From the NCBI RefSeq assembly GCF_000221185.1, contig NC_015865.1, positions 806,001 to 870,000 on the forward strand: 64,000 bases of DNA. Reading direction: 5' to 3'. A program made the position numbers and the translations under genes. Positions 14,985-22,633 of the stretch are shown here, one piece after another. A model generated the notes under the pieces. That model saw only the letters and a program-made list of their open reading frames with translations. It did not search any database and was not told the DNA's origin. This DNA is from Thermococcus sp. 4557. Its GTDB lineage: Archaea > Methanobacteriota_B > Thermococci > Thermococcales > Thermococcaceae. Position 1 is the first letter of the stretch. Every line of letters begins with the position of its first letter.

Positions 14985-16430
14985 TCACCTCATGTATTTC
15001 CTCGCGAACACCGTCAGGAAGACCGCCCACATGAACATGCCAAACAGGGCCTCGACCGAGGCTATGATCCTCCCCACTCCAATGGGATGATAATCCCCGT
15101 ATCCCAAGGTCGTTGCGGTAACAACGCTGAAGTACTCGTAGTCGAGAAAGCCCATAGCTCCGGAGATGCCCTCGACGCTCCGCGTCAGAAAGAACAGGAT
15201 TGGGAAGAAAACGTTGACCGCGCCGAGCCATATGAGTATGGGCCTCTTCCAGTCGGTGCCGTACTTGCAGGTCAAATCCGCGAAGAGCCACTCGAAGAGT
15301 GCTTCCATCCTCATGAAGAGCCTCTTAATCCCCTTCCTCCTGCCGCTCAGCCGGGAGTTCCTCTTGGCCACCATCTCCAGGTAGTAGTAGCGGTCGGCCC
15401 TCTCGAAGTCCCCGTTCCGCTCCCAGCTTATCCTGGCGAGGCGGTAGAGCACCTCTGCCGCGCGGTGGCTCTTGAACTTGCAGTCCTCGACCTCAACGAA
15501 GCCCTCGACGTTGAGTTCCACCGGGATATTGGGCAGAACCGTGGAGTTCCAGGCAAAGTCGCCGTGGAAAGACACCTTCCGGAATATCAGGTTGCCCATG
15601 ACCCTCATGTGCACGAACTCGGGATTCCTGAGCCAGCTTCCCAGAATTTCGGCGTGACCGAAGACGTTGAGGTTCTCGAGCACGAGGTTGCCGTGGAACC
15701 GCCTTATGCTGAGCCTGACCTCCCTCTTGAAGCGCGCCGACTGGTCGAAGCCTATGTCCCGGAGGACGAGGGCGGTGACCTTAACGGCCCTCTCGTGCGA
15801 TTCGGATGGCTTTATTCCATGCTCCTCGAGGATTTTTCGCAGGAGGGGGTAGCGGACGTTTATTCCGATCCTCCTAACATCACTCAGGTCGCTCAGCTCT
15901 ATCCTCCCGGTGGCAGTTCTGCGCTCCCCGTACTCCTTCTCGCCCTCCTCCCCCCTGCCGGTGTACTCGGTTGAGTTTATCATGACGTAGCGAACGCTCG
16001 AATTCCTGATGTAGACCGAATTGGAGAACCCCACGCGGAGCAGGTTCAGGCCGAAAACGTGAGAGCCGTGAACGGTGAACGTTCCCAGCTCACTCTCAAA
16101 GACGACCAGCCTGCCCACCGTGGAGTTGTAGAATGTTACACCCGGCACGTTAACCCCATCGAAGAGTATTGTCCTGACCTGGGAGTTTTTAAAGACTATC
16201 GGCTTCTCGGCTTTGAAATCGCTTATTTTGACGTCGTAGAGGTAAACACCCTCAAAATAGGTCTGGCCCGCCCTAAGCCTCTTGAGAAAAGCCTCCTCCT
16301 TCAACCTCTTTATCTCATCCCCCAAAAGCTTCTCGCCCTCGTCGTAGGGGATATGGAGGGGGCAGTAGGCGGAGCCCTCGACGGGCTTCAGCCTGCACTT
16401 CCTTCCGTTTTCATAGACGTACTCGCACAT
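14985..16430 (-). CDS. K+-channel-like protein with zinc-knuckle and pentapeptide-like head
   Basis: A 481-residue protein. Residues 395-481 form a two-helix channel: a membrane helix (about 395-416), a pore loop with the K+ filter TLGYGD (441-446), and a last helix (454-475). Residues 1-30 hold Cys2, Cys12, Cys23 and His26, a probable zinc knuckle. Residues 55-320 consist of short repeated strands (IVFKNSQV, VTFYNSTV, LVLENLNV, LIFRKVSF) like pentapeptide-repeat solenoids. A helical linker precedes the membrane part. The much longer open frame runs antisense to the neighbour; the ATG at 16430 has GGGGAGAGC in front. Regulation of the pore by the cytoplasmic head is inferred. Confidence 0.8.
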   Translation of the reverse strand: MCEYVYENGRKCRLKPVEGSAYCPLHIPYDEGEKLLGDEIKRLKEEAFLKRLRAGQTYFEGVYLYDVKISDFKAEKPIVFKNSQVRTILFDGVNVPGVTFYNSTVGRLVVFESELGTFTVHGSHVFGLNLLRVGFSNSVYIRNSSVRYVMINSTEYTGRGEEGEKEYGERRTATGRIELSDLSDVRRIGINVRYPLLRKILEEHGIKPSESHERAVKVTALVLRDIGFDQSARFKREVRLSIRRFHGNLVLENLNVFGHAEILGSWLRNPEFVHMRVMGNLIFRKVSFHGDFAWNSTVLPNIPVELNVEGFVEVEDCKFKSHRAAEVLYRLARISWERNGDFERADRYYYLEMVAKRNSRLSGRRKGIKRLFMRMEALFEWLFADLTCKYGTDWKRPILIWLGAVNVFFPILFFLTRSVEGISGAMGFLDYEYFSVVTATTLGYGDYHPIGVGRIIASVEALFGMFMWAVFLTVFARKYMR

Positions 16431-16462
16431 GCTCTCCCCACTCGGAGTCTTCCGCAGGATAA

Positions 16463-17413
16463 TTAAGGTTTTCTCCTGCTCGGAAGGGCGCGCATGTAGA
16501 AGCGCCTTCCCCCGTACTCGAGTTCGATTAGCTTTCCGTCCCGGATAAGCCCTTCCACCACGTCCCAGTCGGCCCCTGCTTTTCTCAGGAGCTCCCTCAC
16601 GGCTTCTTCCCTCATCGGGTGCACGGCGGTTATGCTCAGCAGGTCTTCCTCGACGTTCCCGGTTGAGGCGAAGGCGTTCCCCTCGTAGCCTATGAGGTAT
16701 TCGACCCGGTCCCCGCCGAGCCTCTCCGAGAACAGCTGGTAGGCGAGGTGTATCGTCTCCTCGCTCGCAGGTTCGACCCACGGTTCGGCGGGAGGCCTCG
16801 TGGGGATTCCTATGTACGCCTTGTCCGGCCCGAGCTCCGCCAGAAAGTCAGCAATTTTTTCAAGTTCTCCACCGTAGTCAACGTTTATCAGCATGGTCTC
16901 GGTAACGAGCTTCCCTCCGAAGCCGTCCGCGAAGGTCAGCATGCCGTCGAGGATTTTCTCAAGCGAGAGGCTCCTGTGAGGTCTGTCCACCCTGCGCCAG
17001 AAAGAGTCGCTCACAGCATCGAGCTTTAGGGAGACGAAGTCGAACTCAAAAAGCTCCTCCCTGACGTCCTCGCGCCATATCAGCGAGGAGTTCGTGAGTA
17101 TCGCAAGGGGCAACCCGAGGGTTTTCAGCATCTCCACCTCCCTGGACAGGTTAACGTCGAGCGTCGGCTCCCCGTCGGGAACGAAGGTGATGTAGTCTAT
17201 CCTTTCCCCGGCCGCTTCTGCCTCCTCGACCTTCCGCGAAACCTCCTCGAAGATCAGTTCCGGCTCGTAGAAAGCCCTCCTCTCAACCTCCATCCTCAGG
17301 GTTCTGCCTATCTGGCAGTAGACGCATGCATAGCTACAGACCTTGTCGGGTATGTTGTTTATCCCAAGGCTCTTACCGAGTCTCCTCGATGGAACCGGAC
17401 CGAAGGCTATCAT
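16463..17413 (-). CDS. Radical SAM protein (COG0731-like)
   Basis: A 316-residue radical SAM enzyme starting MIAFGPVPSRRLGKSLGINN. The cluster motif is CSYACVYC near residue 30, and FVPDGEPTLD is the usual second motif. This N-terminal signature belongs to the group related to wybutosine enzyme TYW1 and other archaeal radical SAM proteins (COG0731). No flavodoxin domain is present, and the C-terminal 80 residues form a small winged-helix-like segment (VREEAVRELLRKAG type). Function not assigned. Start chosen at ATG 17413 after GGTGGTGA. Confidence 0.8.
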   Translation of the reverse strand: MIAFGPVPSRRLGKSLGINNIPDKVCSYACVYCQIGRTLRMEVERRAFYEPELIFEEVSRKVEEAEAAGERIDYITFVPDGEPTLDVNLSREVEMLKTLGLPLAILTNSSLIWREDVREELFEFDFVSLKLDAVSDSFWRRVDRPHRSLSLEKILDGMLTFADGFGGKLVTETMLINVDYGGELEKIADFLAELGPDKAYIGIPTRPPAEPWVEPASEETIHLAYQLFSERLGGDRVEYLIGYEGNAFASTGNVEEDLLSITAVHPMREEAVRELLRKAGADWDVVEGLIRDGKLIELEYGGRRFYMRALPSRRKP

Positions 17414-17529
17414 GTCACCACCGGGATTAGGTTGCCCTAAAAGCGTATAAGTTTTGCCCAAACGGAAGGTTCAAAATGGGAAGGAAGAATGATAACAGGA
17501 TAATCACCGCTGGGGAGTGAGGTGTTCGC

Positions 17530-18270
17530 ATGCTGCTGACCGAATTCAAGAAAAAGGCCCTGAAGCTCATCGATGAGGAGCTCAAAGTTCTGGACTTCTC
17601 CTTTGGCCTGCCCTACACCTACGTGCTGATTGAGGGGAAGAGGAGAAAAGCCCTCGGCGTTGCCATGACCCTCCCCGAGGAGATAGGGAGATTTGACAAC
17701 TCCATCGAGGAACCCGTCCTGGAGGCGTTCATTGAAAGGGCCGACAGCCTCAACATCATCGAGAGGTCCCTGGGCATGGCGACGATAAACGCGGTTTCTC
17801 AGTACTACATCGACTTGAGTGATGCAAAGTGGGTTGACGCCGTGGAACTGCTCGACGGTGACATCGAGAAGGTAGCCGTCATTGGGAACATGCCGCCGAT
17901 AGTCAGGGCCCTGCGGGAGAGGGGCTTCAAGCTCTACGTCTTCGAGAGAAACCCGAAGCTCTGGGACAGGGAAACGCTGAGCGATTCCCTGGAGTACTGG
18001 CTCCTGCCGGAGGTGGACGCCGTGATGGCGAGCGCCTCCTGCATGATCAACGGAACCCTCGACATGCTCCTCGACAGGGCAAAGAACGCCAGGATTTTCC
18101 TCCTGACCGGCCCCACGGGACAGGTCCTCCCGGAGTTCCTCAGGGGCACCGGGGTAACCCACGTGGCCTCGATGAAGGTCGTGAAGGTTGAAAGGGCGAT
18201 ACTCCAGCTGAAGCTCGGCTGCTTCAGGGGCTTCTCCGACGAGAGCAGGAAATACGTCCTCGAAATATGA
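17530..18270 (+). CDS. DUF364 protein (putative heavy-metal chelation family)
   Basis: A 246-residue cytoplasmic protein with the DUF4213/DUF364 architecture. An N-terminal enolase-like half ends in LGMATINAVSQYY, and a Rossmann-like C-terminal half has VAVIGNMPPIV, a strand ending in VFERNP, and VMASASCMINGTLD. Family members are linked to metal or cofactor handling, but no reaction is proven. It has a GGTGTTCGC leader before the ATG, is divergent from the radical SAM gene, and is followed by a pyrimidine-rich stretch. Confidence 0.8.
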   Translation: MLLTEFKKKALKLIDEELKVLDFSFGLPYTYVLIEGKRRKALGVAMTLPEEIGRFDNSIEEPVLEAFIERADSLNIIERSLGMATINAVSQYYIDLSDAKWVDAVELLDGDIEKVAVIGNMPPIVRALRERGFKLYVFERNPKLWDRETLSDSLEYWLLPEVDAVMASASCMINGTLDMLLDRAKNARIFLLTGPTGQVLPEFLRGTGVTHVASMKVVKVERAILQLKLGCFRGFSDESRKYVLEI

Positions 18271-18273
18271 GGG

Positions 18274-18293
18274 TTTCTTCTTCCTTCTTTATT
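18274..18293 (+). terminator. Pyrimidine-rich terminator candidate
   Basis: A T/C tract just after the DUF364 stop, as expected for archaeal oligo-T termination. No stem is present. Confidence 0.35.
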
Positions 18294-18349
18294 CCGGCCC
18301 CACTGAATGAACCATTCTGGACATTACAGTATCCTCCGCGTCACGAATC

Positions 18350-18379
18350 TTTTTAAACTAAACCGGCCTCCCGGAGGCC
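18350..18379 (+). promoter_or_regulatory. MFS transporter promoter with palindromic operator
   Basis: The TATA element TTTTTAAACT (about 18350-18359) is followed by a perfect inverted repeat GGCCTCC-C-GGAGGCC (18365-18379). It lies between TATA and the expected start of transcription (about 18380). This is the common site for archaeal repressors. Confidence 0.5.
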
Positions 18380-18393
18380 TCAAGGTGAGAAAA

Positions 18394-19638
18394 ATGAGTC
18401 AGAGAGTTGCCATCGCGGTGAGGAACGCATCGGTCGCAAACCGCTACCGCTACATCCCCAAGATGCCCAGGTGGTTCTACTCCTTCGTGCCGTTCAAGGT
18501 GGCCACCGGCGGAAGCTCCGCCCTGGTGAGCCTCTACCTCCTGGAACTCGGGGGGAACGCCTCAACCGTTGGATTGACCTTCGCCCTCGCGAGCTTAGCC
18601 TCGATGCTCGGCGCGCTGTTCTGGGGCAGGGTGAGCGACAGGACACTGCGGAGGAAGCCGTTCATACTTCTCGGCTTTGCCAGCGTTCCGCTCTTCCTCA
18701 CGGCGATGGCCTTCGTGAAGACCCCGGCTCAGCTCATCGCGGTAAACACGGTGTATGCATTTTTCCTCGCCTCAACCCTATCGGTTCCCATAGCCCTCGT
18801 GCTGAGGAGCGTGAGGAAGCACAGCTGGGACCACGCTATCGGCAAGTTCAACGAGATAAGCGGCTGGGGGTGGGTCCTCGGACTGGTTCTCGGTTTCGGC
18901 CTGTCGAGGTTCCTGACCATGCCCCAGCTGTTCATAGCATTTGCCATCCTGGGCCTGCCCTCTGTCTTCATGGGGGAGCGGATGATACGGGAGGCTCCGA
19001 TATACATCAACAGGCGGGCCATCAAAGCCTTCGGCAACTACGTCGTCGAAAAGGCCCGCTACTTCCCCAGCTTCATACTGCACACCAACTTCAGCCTCCC
19101 GGAGGGCCTCGGGAGGTTCTACATAGCCTTCCTGCTCTTCTGGATAGCGGCGGGCCTCTACTTCCCCCAGATGCCGGTGCTCCTCACGAGTGAGGGCTAC
19201 ACGAGGGAGGTCGTGTACCTGGCACTCATAGCCAACTCCGCGGTCTCGGCGATGAACTACACCCGCGTCGGGGCCGCGATGGGGGGAGGGAAGGAAGGGG
19301 TCCTGAGAAAGGGGCTGCTCCTCCGCGCCGGGGCCTTTGCTGTGATGGTGCTCGGAATCCTGCTCTCCCCGGTGCTGCTTCCACTGGCCGTTGCCTCCTA
19401 CATCCTGGCGGGCTACTCCTGGGCCTTCATCGGAATCTCCTCGACTGCCATAGTGAGCGAGAGGGCGGGAGAAAAGGAGAAGGGCAGCGCGATGGGGACT
19501 TACAACGTCGTGGGCTCGGCGGGGTACATCGCGGGCAGCGCCATAAGCGGGGCACTCATATCATCGGCGGGATTTGGTGCGGCGTTTGGCCTCGGGCTTG
19601 CCCTGGTTGGGGGGAGCATCGCCCTGCTGAAAAAGTGA
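18394..19638 (+). CDS. MFS transporter
   Basis: A 414-residue transporter with about twelve membrane helices in two halves and a short charged N-terminus. The loop between helices 2 and 3 reads GRVSDRTLRRKP, the motif A of the major facilitator superfamily. The ATG at 18394 follows AAGGTGAG; the upstream in-frame codon lies before the promoter. The substrate cannot be told from the sequence. A palindromic operator in the core promoter suggests that it is induced by a ligand, as with drug or metabolite exporters. Confidence 0.85.
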   Translation: MSQRVAIAVRNASVANRYRYIPKMPRWFYSFVPFKVATGGSSALVSLYLLELGGNASTVGLTFALASLASMLGALFWGRVSDRTLRRKPFILLGFASVPLFLTAMAFVKTPAQLIAVNTVYAFFLASTLSVPIALVLRSVRKHSWDHAIGKFNEISGWGWVLGLVLGFGLSRFLTMPQLFIAFAILGLPSVFMGERMIREAPIYINRRAIKAFGNYVVEKARYFPSFILHTNFSLPEGLGRFYIAFLLFWIAAGLYFPQMPVLLTSEGYTREVVYLALIANSAVSAMNYTRVGAAMGGGKEGVLRKGLLLRAGAFAVMVLGILLSPVLLPLAVASYILAGYSWAFIGISSTAIVSERAGEKEKGSAMGTYNVVGSAGYIAGSAISGALISSAGFGAAFGLGLALVGGSIALLKK

Positions 19639-19649
19639 GAAGAGAGGGT

Positions 19650-20975
19650 TCAGAACTTGAGAACCCTGGCAAGGACTATGAGGGGGTCCCAGACCGGGGC
19701 GAAGGGCGGTGCGTAGGCCAGATCCGTGAAGAAGGCATCCTTCGTGGTGAAGCCCGCGGTGAGCATCGTTGCGGCCGTGTCTATCCTGGGCAGTATCTCG
19801 GCGCCGACGACCTGAACGCCGAGGAGTTTATTGGTCTCGTTGTCAACGACCCCCTTGAGCCATATCGGCTTTGAACCCGGATAATAATGCGGCCTCGTGC
19901 CGGCTTTTATGAATGCCGTCCTGACGTCGTAGCCCTCCCTGATGGCCTCCGCCTCGGTTAAACCGGTTTTTCCTATTTCCAGGTCAAGGAACTTGGTTAC
20001 ACTCGTTCCGAGAACGCCCGGGAAGATCACGTCCCTTCCGGCGATGTTGCTTCCGGCAACGTATCCCATCTTGTTTCCGGGCGGGGCAAGCGGTATCCAG
20101 ACGCGCCTGCCTGTTATCAGGTGCCTCGTCTCGGCGACGTCACCGGCGGCGTAGACGTTCTCGACGCTGGTTTCCATCCTCTCGTTGGTCCAGATGGCCC
20201 CGGTCTCTCCAATCCTGACCCCCAGCTCCCTCGCGAGCTCGGTGTTGGGCTTTATGCCCGTCGCCACGATCACCATATCTGCGGGGTACTCACCGGCGTC
20301 CGTGATAACCCTCTCGACTTTTCCATCGCCCTCAAAGCGCATCGTCAGTTCCTGAAGGCGGAGGTTGAGGTGGGCTTTGAGCTTCTCCTCAACGATGTCG
20401 GTGATCTCCTTGTCGAAGGTTTTCCTGAGGATGCGCTCGCTTCTGCCGATGAGGGTGACGTTCTTGCCCTGGGCAACGAAGGCCTCGGCCATCTCGAGGG
20501 CTATGTAGCCCGTTCCAATGACGGCGACGTTCCTGACATCGTGCTTTTCCATGTACTCCCTTATCGCGACTGCGTCGGGCGGAAGGTCTGCGGTGAAAAC
20601 CCCCTCAAGGCCGCAGCCATCTATGGCCGGAACCTGGGGGGAGGCACCGTTGGCGAAGACGAGGTAGTCCCACTCGTAGGTGTGCTCCCCATCGGGTTCC
20701 CTGACCCTGACCGCCCCCTGGTCAACCTCAATGACCTCAGCCCTCATGTGGAGGTCTATGCCCCTCTTCTTGATGAAGACCTCGGGCGGGTAGTGCATGA
20801 GCTTCTCCTCCGGCGAGATGCCCTCAACGACGTAGGGCACGCCGCAGGGAGCGTGGCTGACCCACTCCGTTGCCTCGAAGACCTTGACGTCCCACTCGGG
20901 TTTGAGCTTCTTAACGCGCGAAGCCGCGCTCATTCCAGCCGCTCCACCGCCTATGATAACCACCGTCTTCTCCAT
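19650..20975 (-). CDS. nsr: CoA-dependent NAD(P)H sulfur oxidoreductase
   Basis: FAD enzyme that reduces elemental sulfur/polysulfide with NAD(P)H and CoA, also called CoA disulfide reductase-like. The 441 residues follow the P. furiosus NSR closely: the FAD motif [10 protein letters not shown], active Cys44 in SHAPCGVPY, a second dinucleotide motif [14 protein letters not shown] (the third Gly is Ala), [10 protein letters not shown] for FAD, and the C-terminal dimer domain ending [14 protein letters not shown] start at ATG 20975. A full SurR box lies just upstream within the core promoter, matching the known repression of this gene when sulfur is absent. Confidence 0.93.
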   Translation of the reverse strand: MEKTVVIIGGGAAGMSAASRVKKLKPEWDVKVFEATEWVSHAPCGVPYVVEGISPEEKLMHYPPEVFIKKRGIDLHMRAEVIEVDQGAVRVREPDGEHTYEWDYLVFANGASPQVPAIDGCGLEGVFTADLPPDAVAIREYMEKHDVRNVAVIGTGYIALEMAEAFVAQGKNVTLIGRSERILRKTFDKEITDIVEEKLKAHLNLRLQELTMRFEGDGKVERVITDAGEYPADMVIVATGIKPNTELARELGVRIGETGAIWTNERMETSVENVYAAGDVAETRHLITGRRVWIPLAPPGNKMGYVAGSNIAGRDVIFPGVLGTSVTKFLDLEIGKTGLTEAEAIREGYDVRTAFIKAGTRPHYYPGSKPIWLKGVVDNETNKLLGVQVVGAEILPRIDTAATMLTAGFTTKDAFFTDLAYAPPFAPVWDPLIVLARVLKF

Positions 20976-20993
20976 GAGCATCACCAGAAAGGG

Positions 20994-21017
20994 GTTCAAA
21001 ACCTAAGGTTAAAAAGA
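20994..21017 (-). promoter_or_regulatory. nsr promoter with full SurR box
   Basis: On the plus strand 20994-21010 reads GTTCAAAACCTAAGGTT, an exact GTTn3AACn5GTT. On the minus strand the TATA-like CTTTTTAACC (21008-21017) overlaps its distal end, so the box covers the region from TATA towards the transcription start. That is a repressing position, opposite to the hyp promoters. Confidence 0.7.
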
Positions 21018-21035
21018 TTGGTGGGAGGAAATCGG

Positions 21036-22202
21036 TCATTCCTTCCGGTCCAGGAAGTATTTTCTGCCCTTAACCTCCACCATGCGATAGACTTCGCCTT
21101 CTCTGAGCTCCATGCGCGGCTTCTCCAGCTCATAGGTTTCATACGTCTCCATGTCCATTAGCTGGACCTCGGTCGGAGTTATACTGGTCACCATGGCTTC
21201 CTTTCTTTCGCCCTCCACCGCATCTATGCCCTCCCGCTTCACGGTCTTCCAGTCGCGGCGCTCCGTCTCACGGGTGACCAGGTTGGTGAGCGTCATACCC
21301 TTTCCGTCCACGCCCTCCACGGTGTAAACGTTGCCGCGCCTGTCCATCACCAGGTCACCCCTCTGAAACTTCGGAATCCTGATGCTCACGCTCGCGCGGT
21401 GAACCTCCTTACTGGTCTGTCTGTCAACGCCGACCAGCTCGTAGGCCTCGCTTATCGTGCCCCCGAAGCGCTCCTTTATCGCCTGGGCGAGCTTTCTGGC
21501 ACTTGAAGTAGAGCCCATGTAGAAGTCCATGCCCTCCTCCTTCTCTATGGTGTCCTGGATGAAGCCCATCCTGTCCCTGCGCATTATCTCGTCCACCTTC
21601 TCCTCGACGAGCTTTCCTATGGCCTTTCTTTCCTCCTCAGTCAGCGGCCTGCCCTCGGCACGGACCTGGAGTATGGCCTCGAAGTAGCCGCCGAGGAACT
21701 TGGAACAGCGCGGACAGACGGTCTGGCGGACATAGACGGTAACGTGTTTGGTCTCGTCGTGGAGCTCGCGCTGGAGCTCGTGAATCCTGGCTTTTACACG
21801 GACCGCATAGGCCACTATCGCCGGAAAGTGTTCAAGGTGAAAATCAGCGGGTTCAAAGGCCACCGCGGCCCGTCCAACAGGAAGCTCGTCAATTTCGTCA
21901 AGTTCCTCCGGGGAGACCATCTCGTACTCCACGATTTTCTCGCTGAAGGAATCCTCGAGGGCCTCCATGAGGGCGTTTTCGGCCACTTCGAATATAAGCT
22001 CCTCAAGGTCATAGCTCGCCGGATCAACCCAGACGCCCCTCTTTCTGTAGCTCCCGCAGTTCTGGCAGAGCTCCGTGTTGACCTCATTCTCAATCAGCAA
22101 AACCGGGTTCTCCTTTCTGAAGCAGACCTGGCAGAGCCCGTCTATCAGCGGCCCCCCTTCGCTCTCGCTTATCCCGCACCTGTAGCAGAATCTCTCGCTC
22201 AT
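21036..22202 (-). CDS. Archaeal NMD3-family ribosomal protein export/biogenesis factor
   Basis: A 388-residue homologue of eukaryotic NMD3, a large-subunit biogenesis adaptor. Two zinc-binding clusters are visible: CYRCG...CQVC at the start, then CQNC, with a later CPRC (about residue 155). A positively charged middle domain follows, and the C-terminal region is beta-rich (FQRGDLVMDRRGNVYTVEGVDGKGMTL). Archaea have no nuclear export, so a role in 50S maturation or quality control is assumed. Start at ATG 22202 behind GGTGAGAG, not the GTG at 22211. Own TATA at about 22228-22240. Confidence 0.88.
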   Translation of the reverse strand: MSERFCYRCGISESEGGPLIDGLCQVCFRKENPVLLIENEVNTELCQNCGSYRKRGVWVDPASYDLEELIFEVAENALMEALEDSFSEKIVEYEMVSPEELDEIDELPVGRAAVAFEPADFHLEHFPAIVAYAVRVKARIHELQRELHDETKHVTVYVRQTVCPRCSKFLGGYFEAILQVRAEGRPLTEEERKAIGKLVEEKVDEIMRRDRMGFIQDTIEKEEGMDFYMGSTSSARKLAQAIKERFGGTISEAYELVGVDRQTSKEVHRASVSIRIPKFQRGDLVMDRRGNVYTVEGVDGKGMTLTNLVTRETERRDWKTVKREGIDAVEGERKEAMVTSITPTEVQLMDMETYETYELEKPRMELREGEVYRMVEVKGRKYFLDRKE

Positions 22203-22247
22203 CTCTCTCACCGGTGAGTGGTGCGGGGAGAGGTTTAAAAAGGTAGC

Positions 22248-22547
22248 TCAGAGGAAGAGCCGGGCCATCTGAGCGTGTGGAACGCCCTGGATTCTGAGAA
22301 CCCTGTCCTCATCAACGTAGCCGAGCTCTATTGCCTTGGAGACGCAGCGTTCACCGGTGAGGTTGGCGATTGTGGCTTCTTGAAGCAGGGAGCCAAGGGC
22401 ATCTTCCTCAACAAGTTCTCCCCGATAAAACCGCTCCTTGACCTCGAGCTTGAGGTCGCCCTCCCTGAAGGTCTTCCCGAGGAGCTCCTCATCACATGCC
22501 GCGAGGAGAACCTCCCCCTGAACCCGGTATATTTTAACGTATATCAT
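22248..22547 (-). CDS. DUF424 family protein
   Basis: A 99-residue protein starting MIYVKIYRVQGEVLLAACDEELLGKTFREG, typical of the archaeal DUF424 family. It continues with TIANLTGERCVSKAIELGYVDED and ends in a hydrophobic IQGVPHAQMARL strand. Its function is unknown. The gene is just upstream of nmd3 on the same strand, a common archaeal neighbourhood that suggests a translation role. The longer open frame has no ribosome site; ATG 22547 follows GGTGGCG, and a TATA (CTTTTAAACC) lies near 22578-22588. Confidence 0.8.
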   Translation of the reverse strand: MIYVKIYRVQGEVLLAACDEELLGKTFREGDLKLEVKERFYRGELVEEDALGSLLQEATIANLTGERCVSKAIELGYVDEDRVLRIQGVPHAQMARLFL

Positions 22548-22633
22548 GAGCGCCACCGGAGTGAGAAACGCGGGCGGGTTTAAAAGAGTTGGTGCAACTG
22601 ACAAAAATCGAGAAAGGAAGAAGATTGAGGGCA

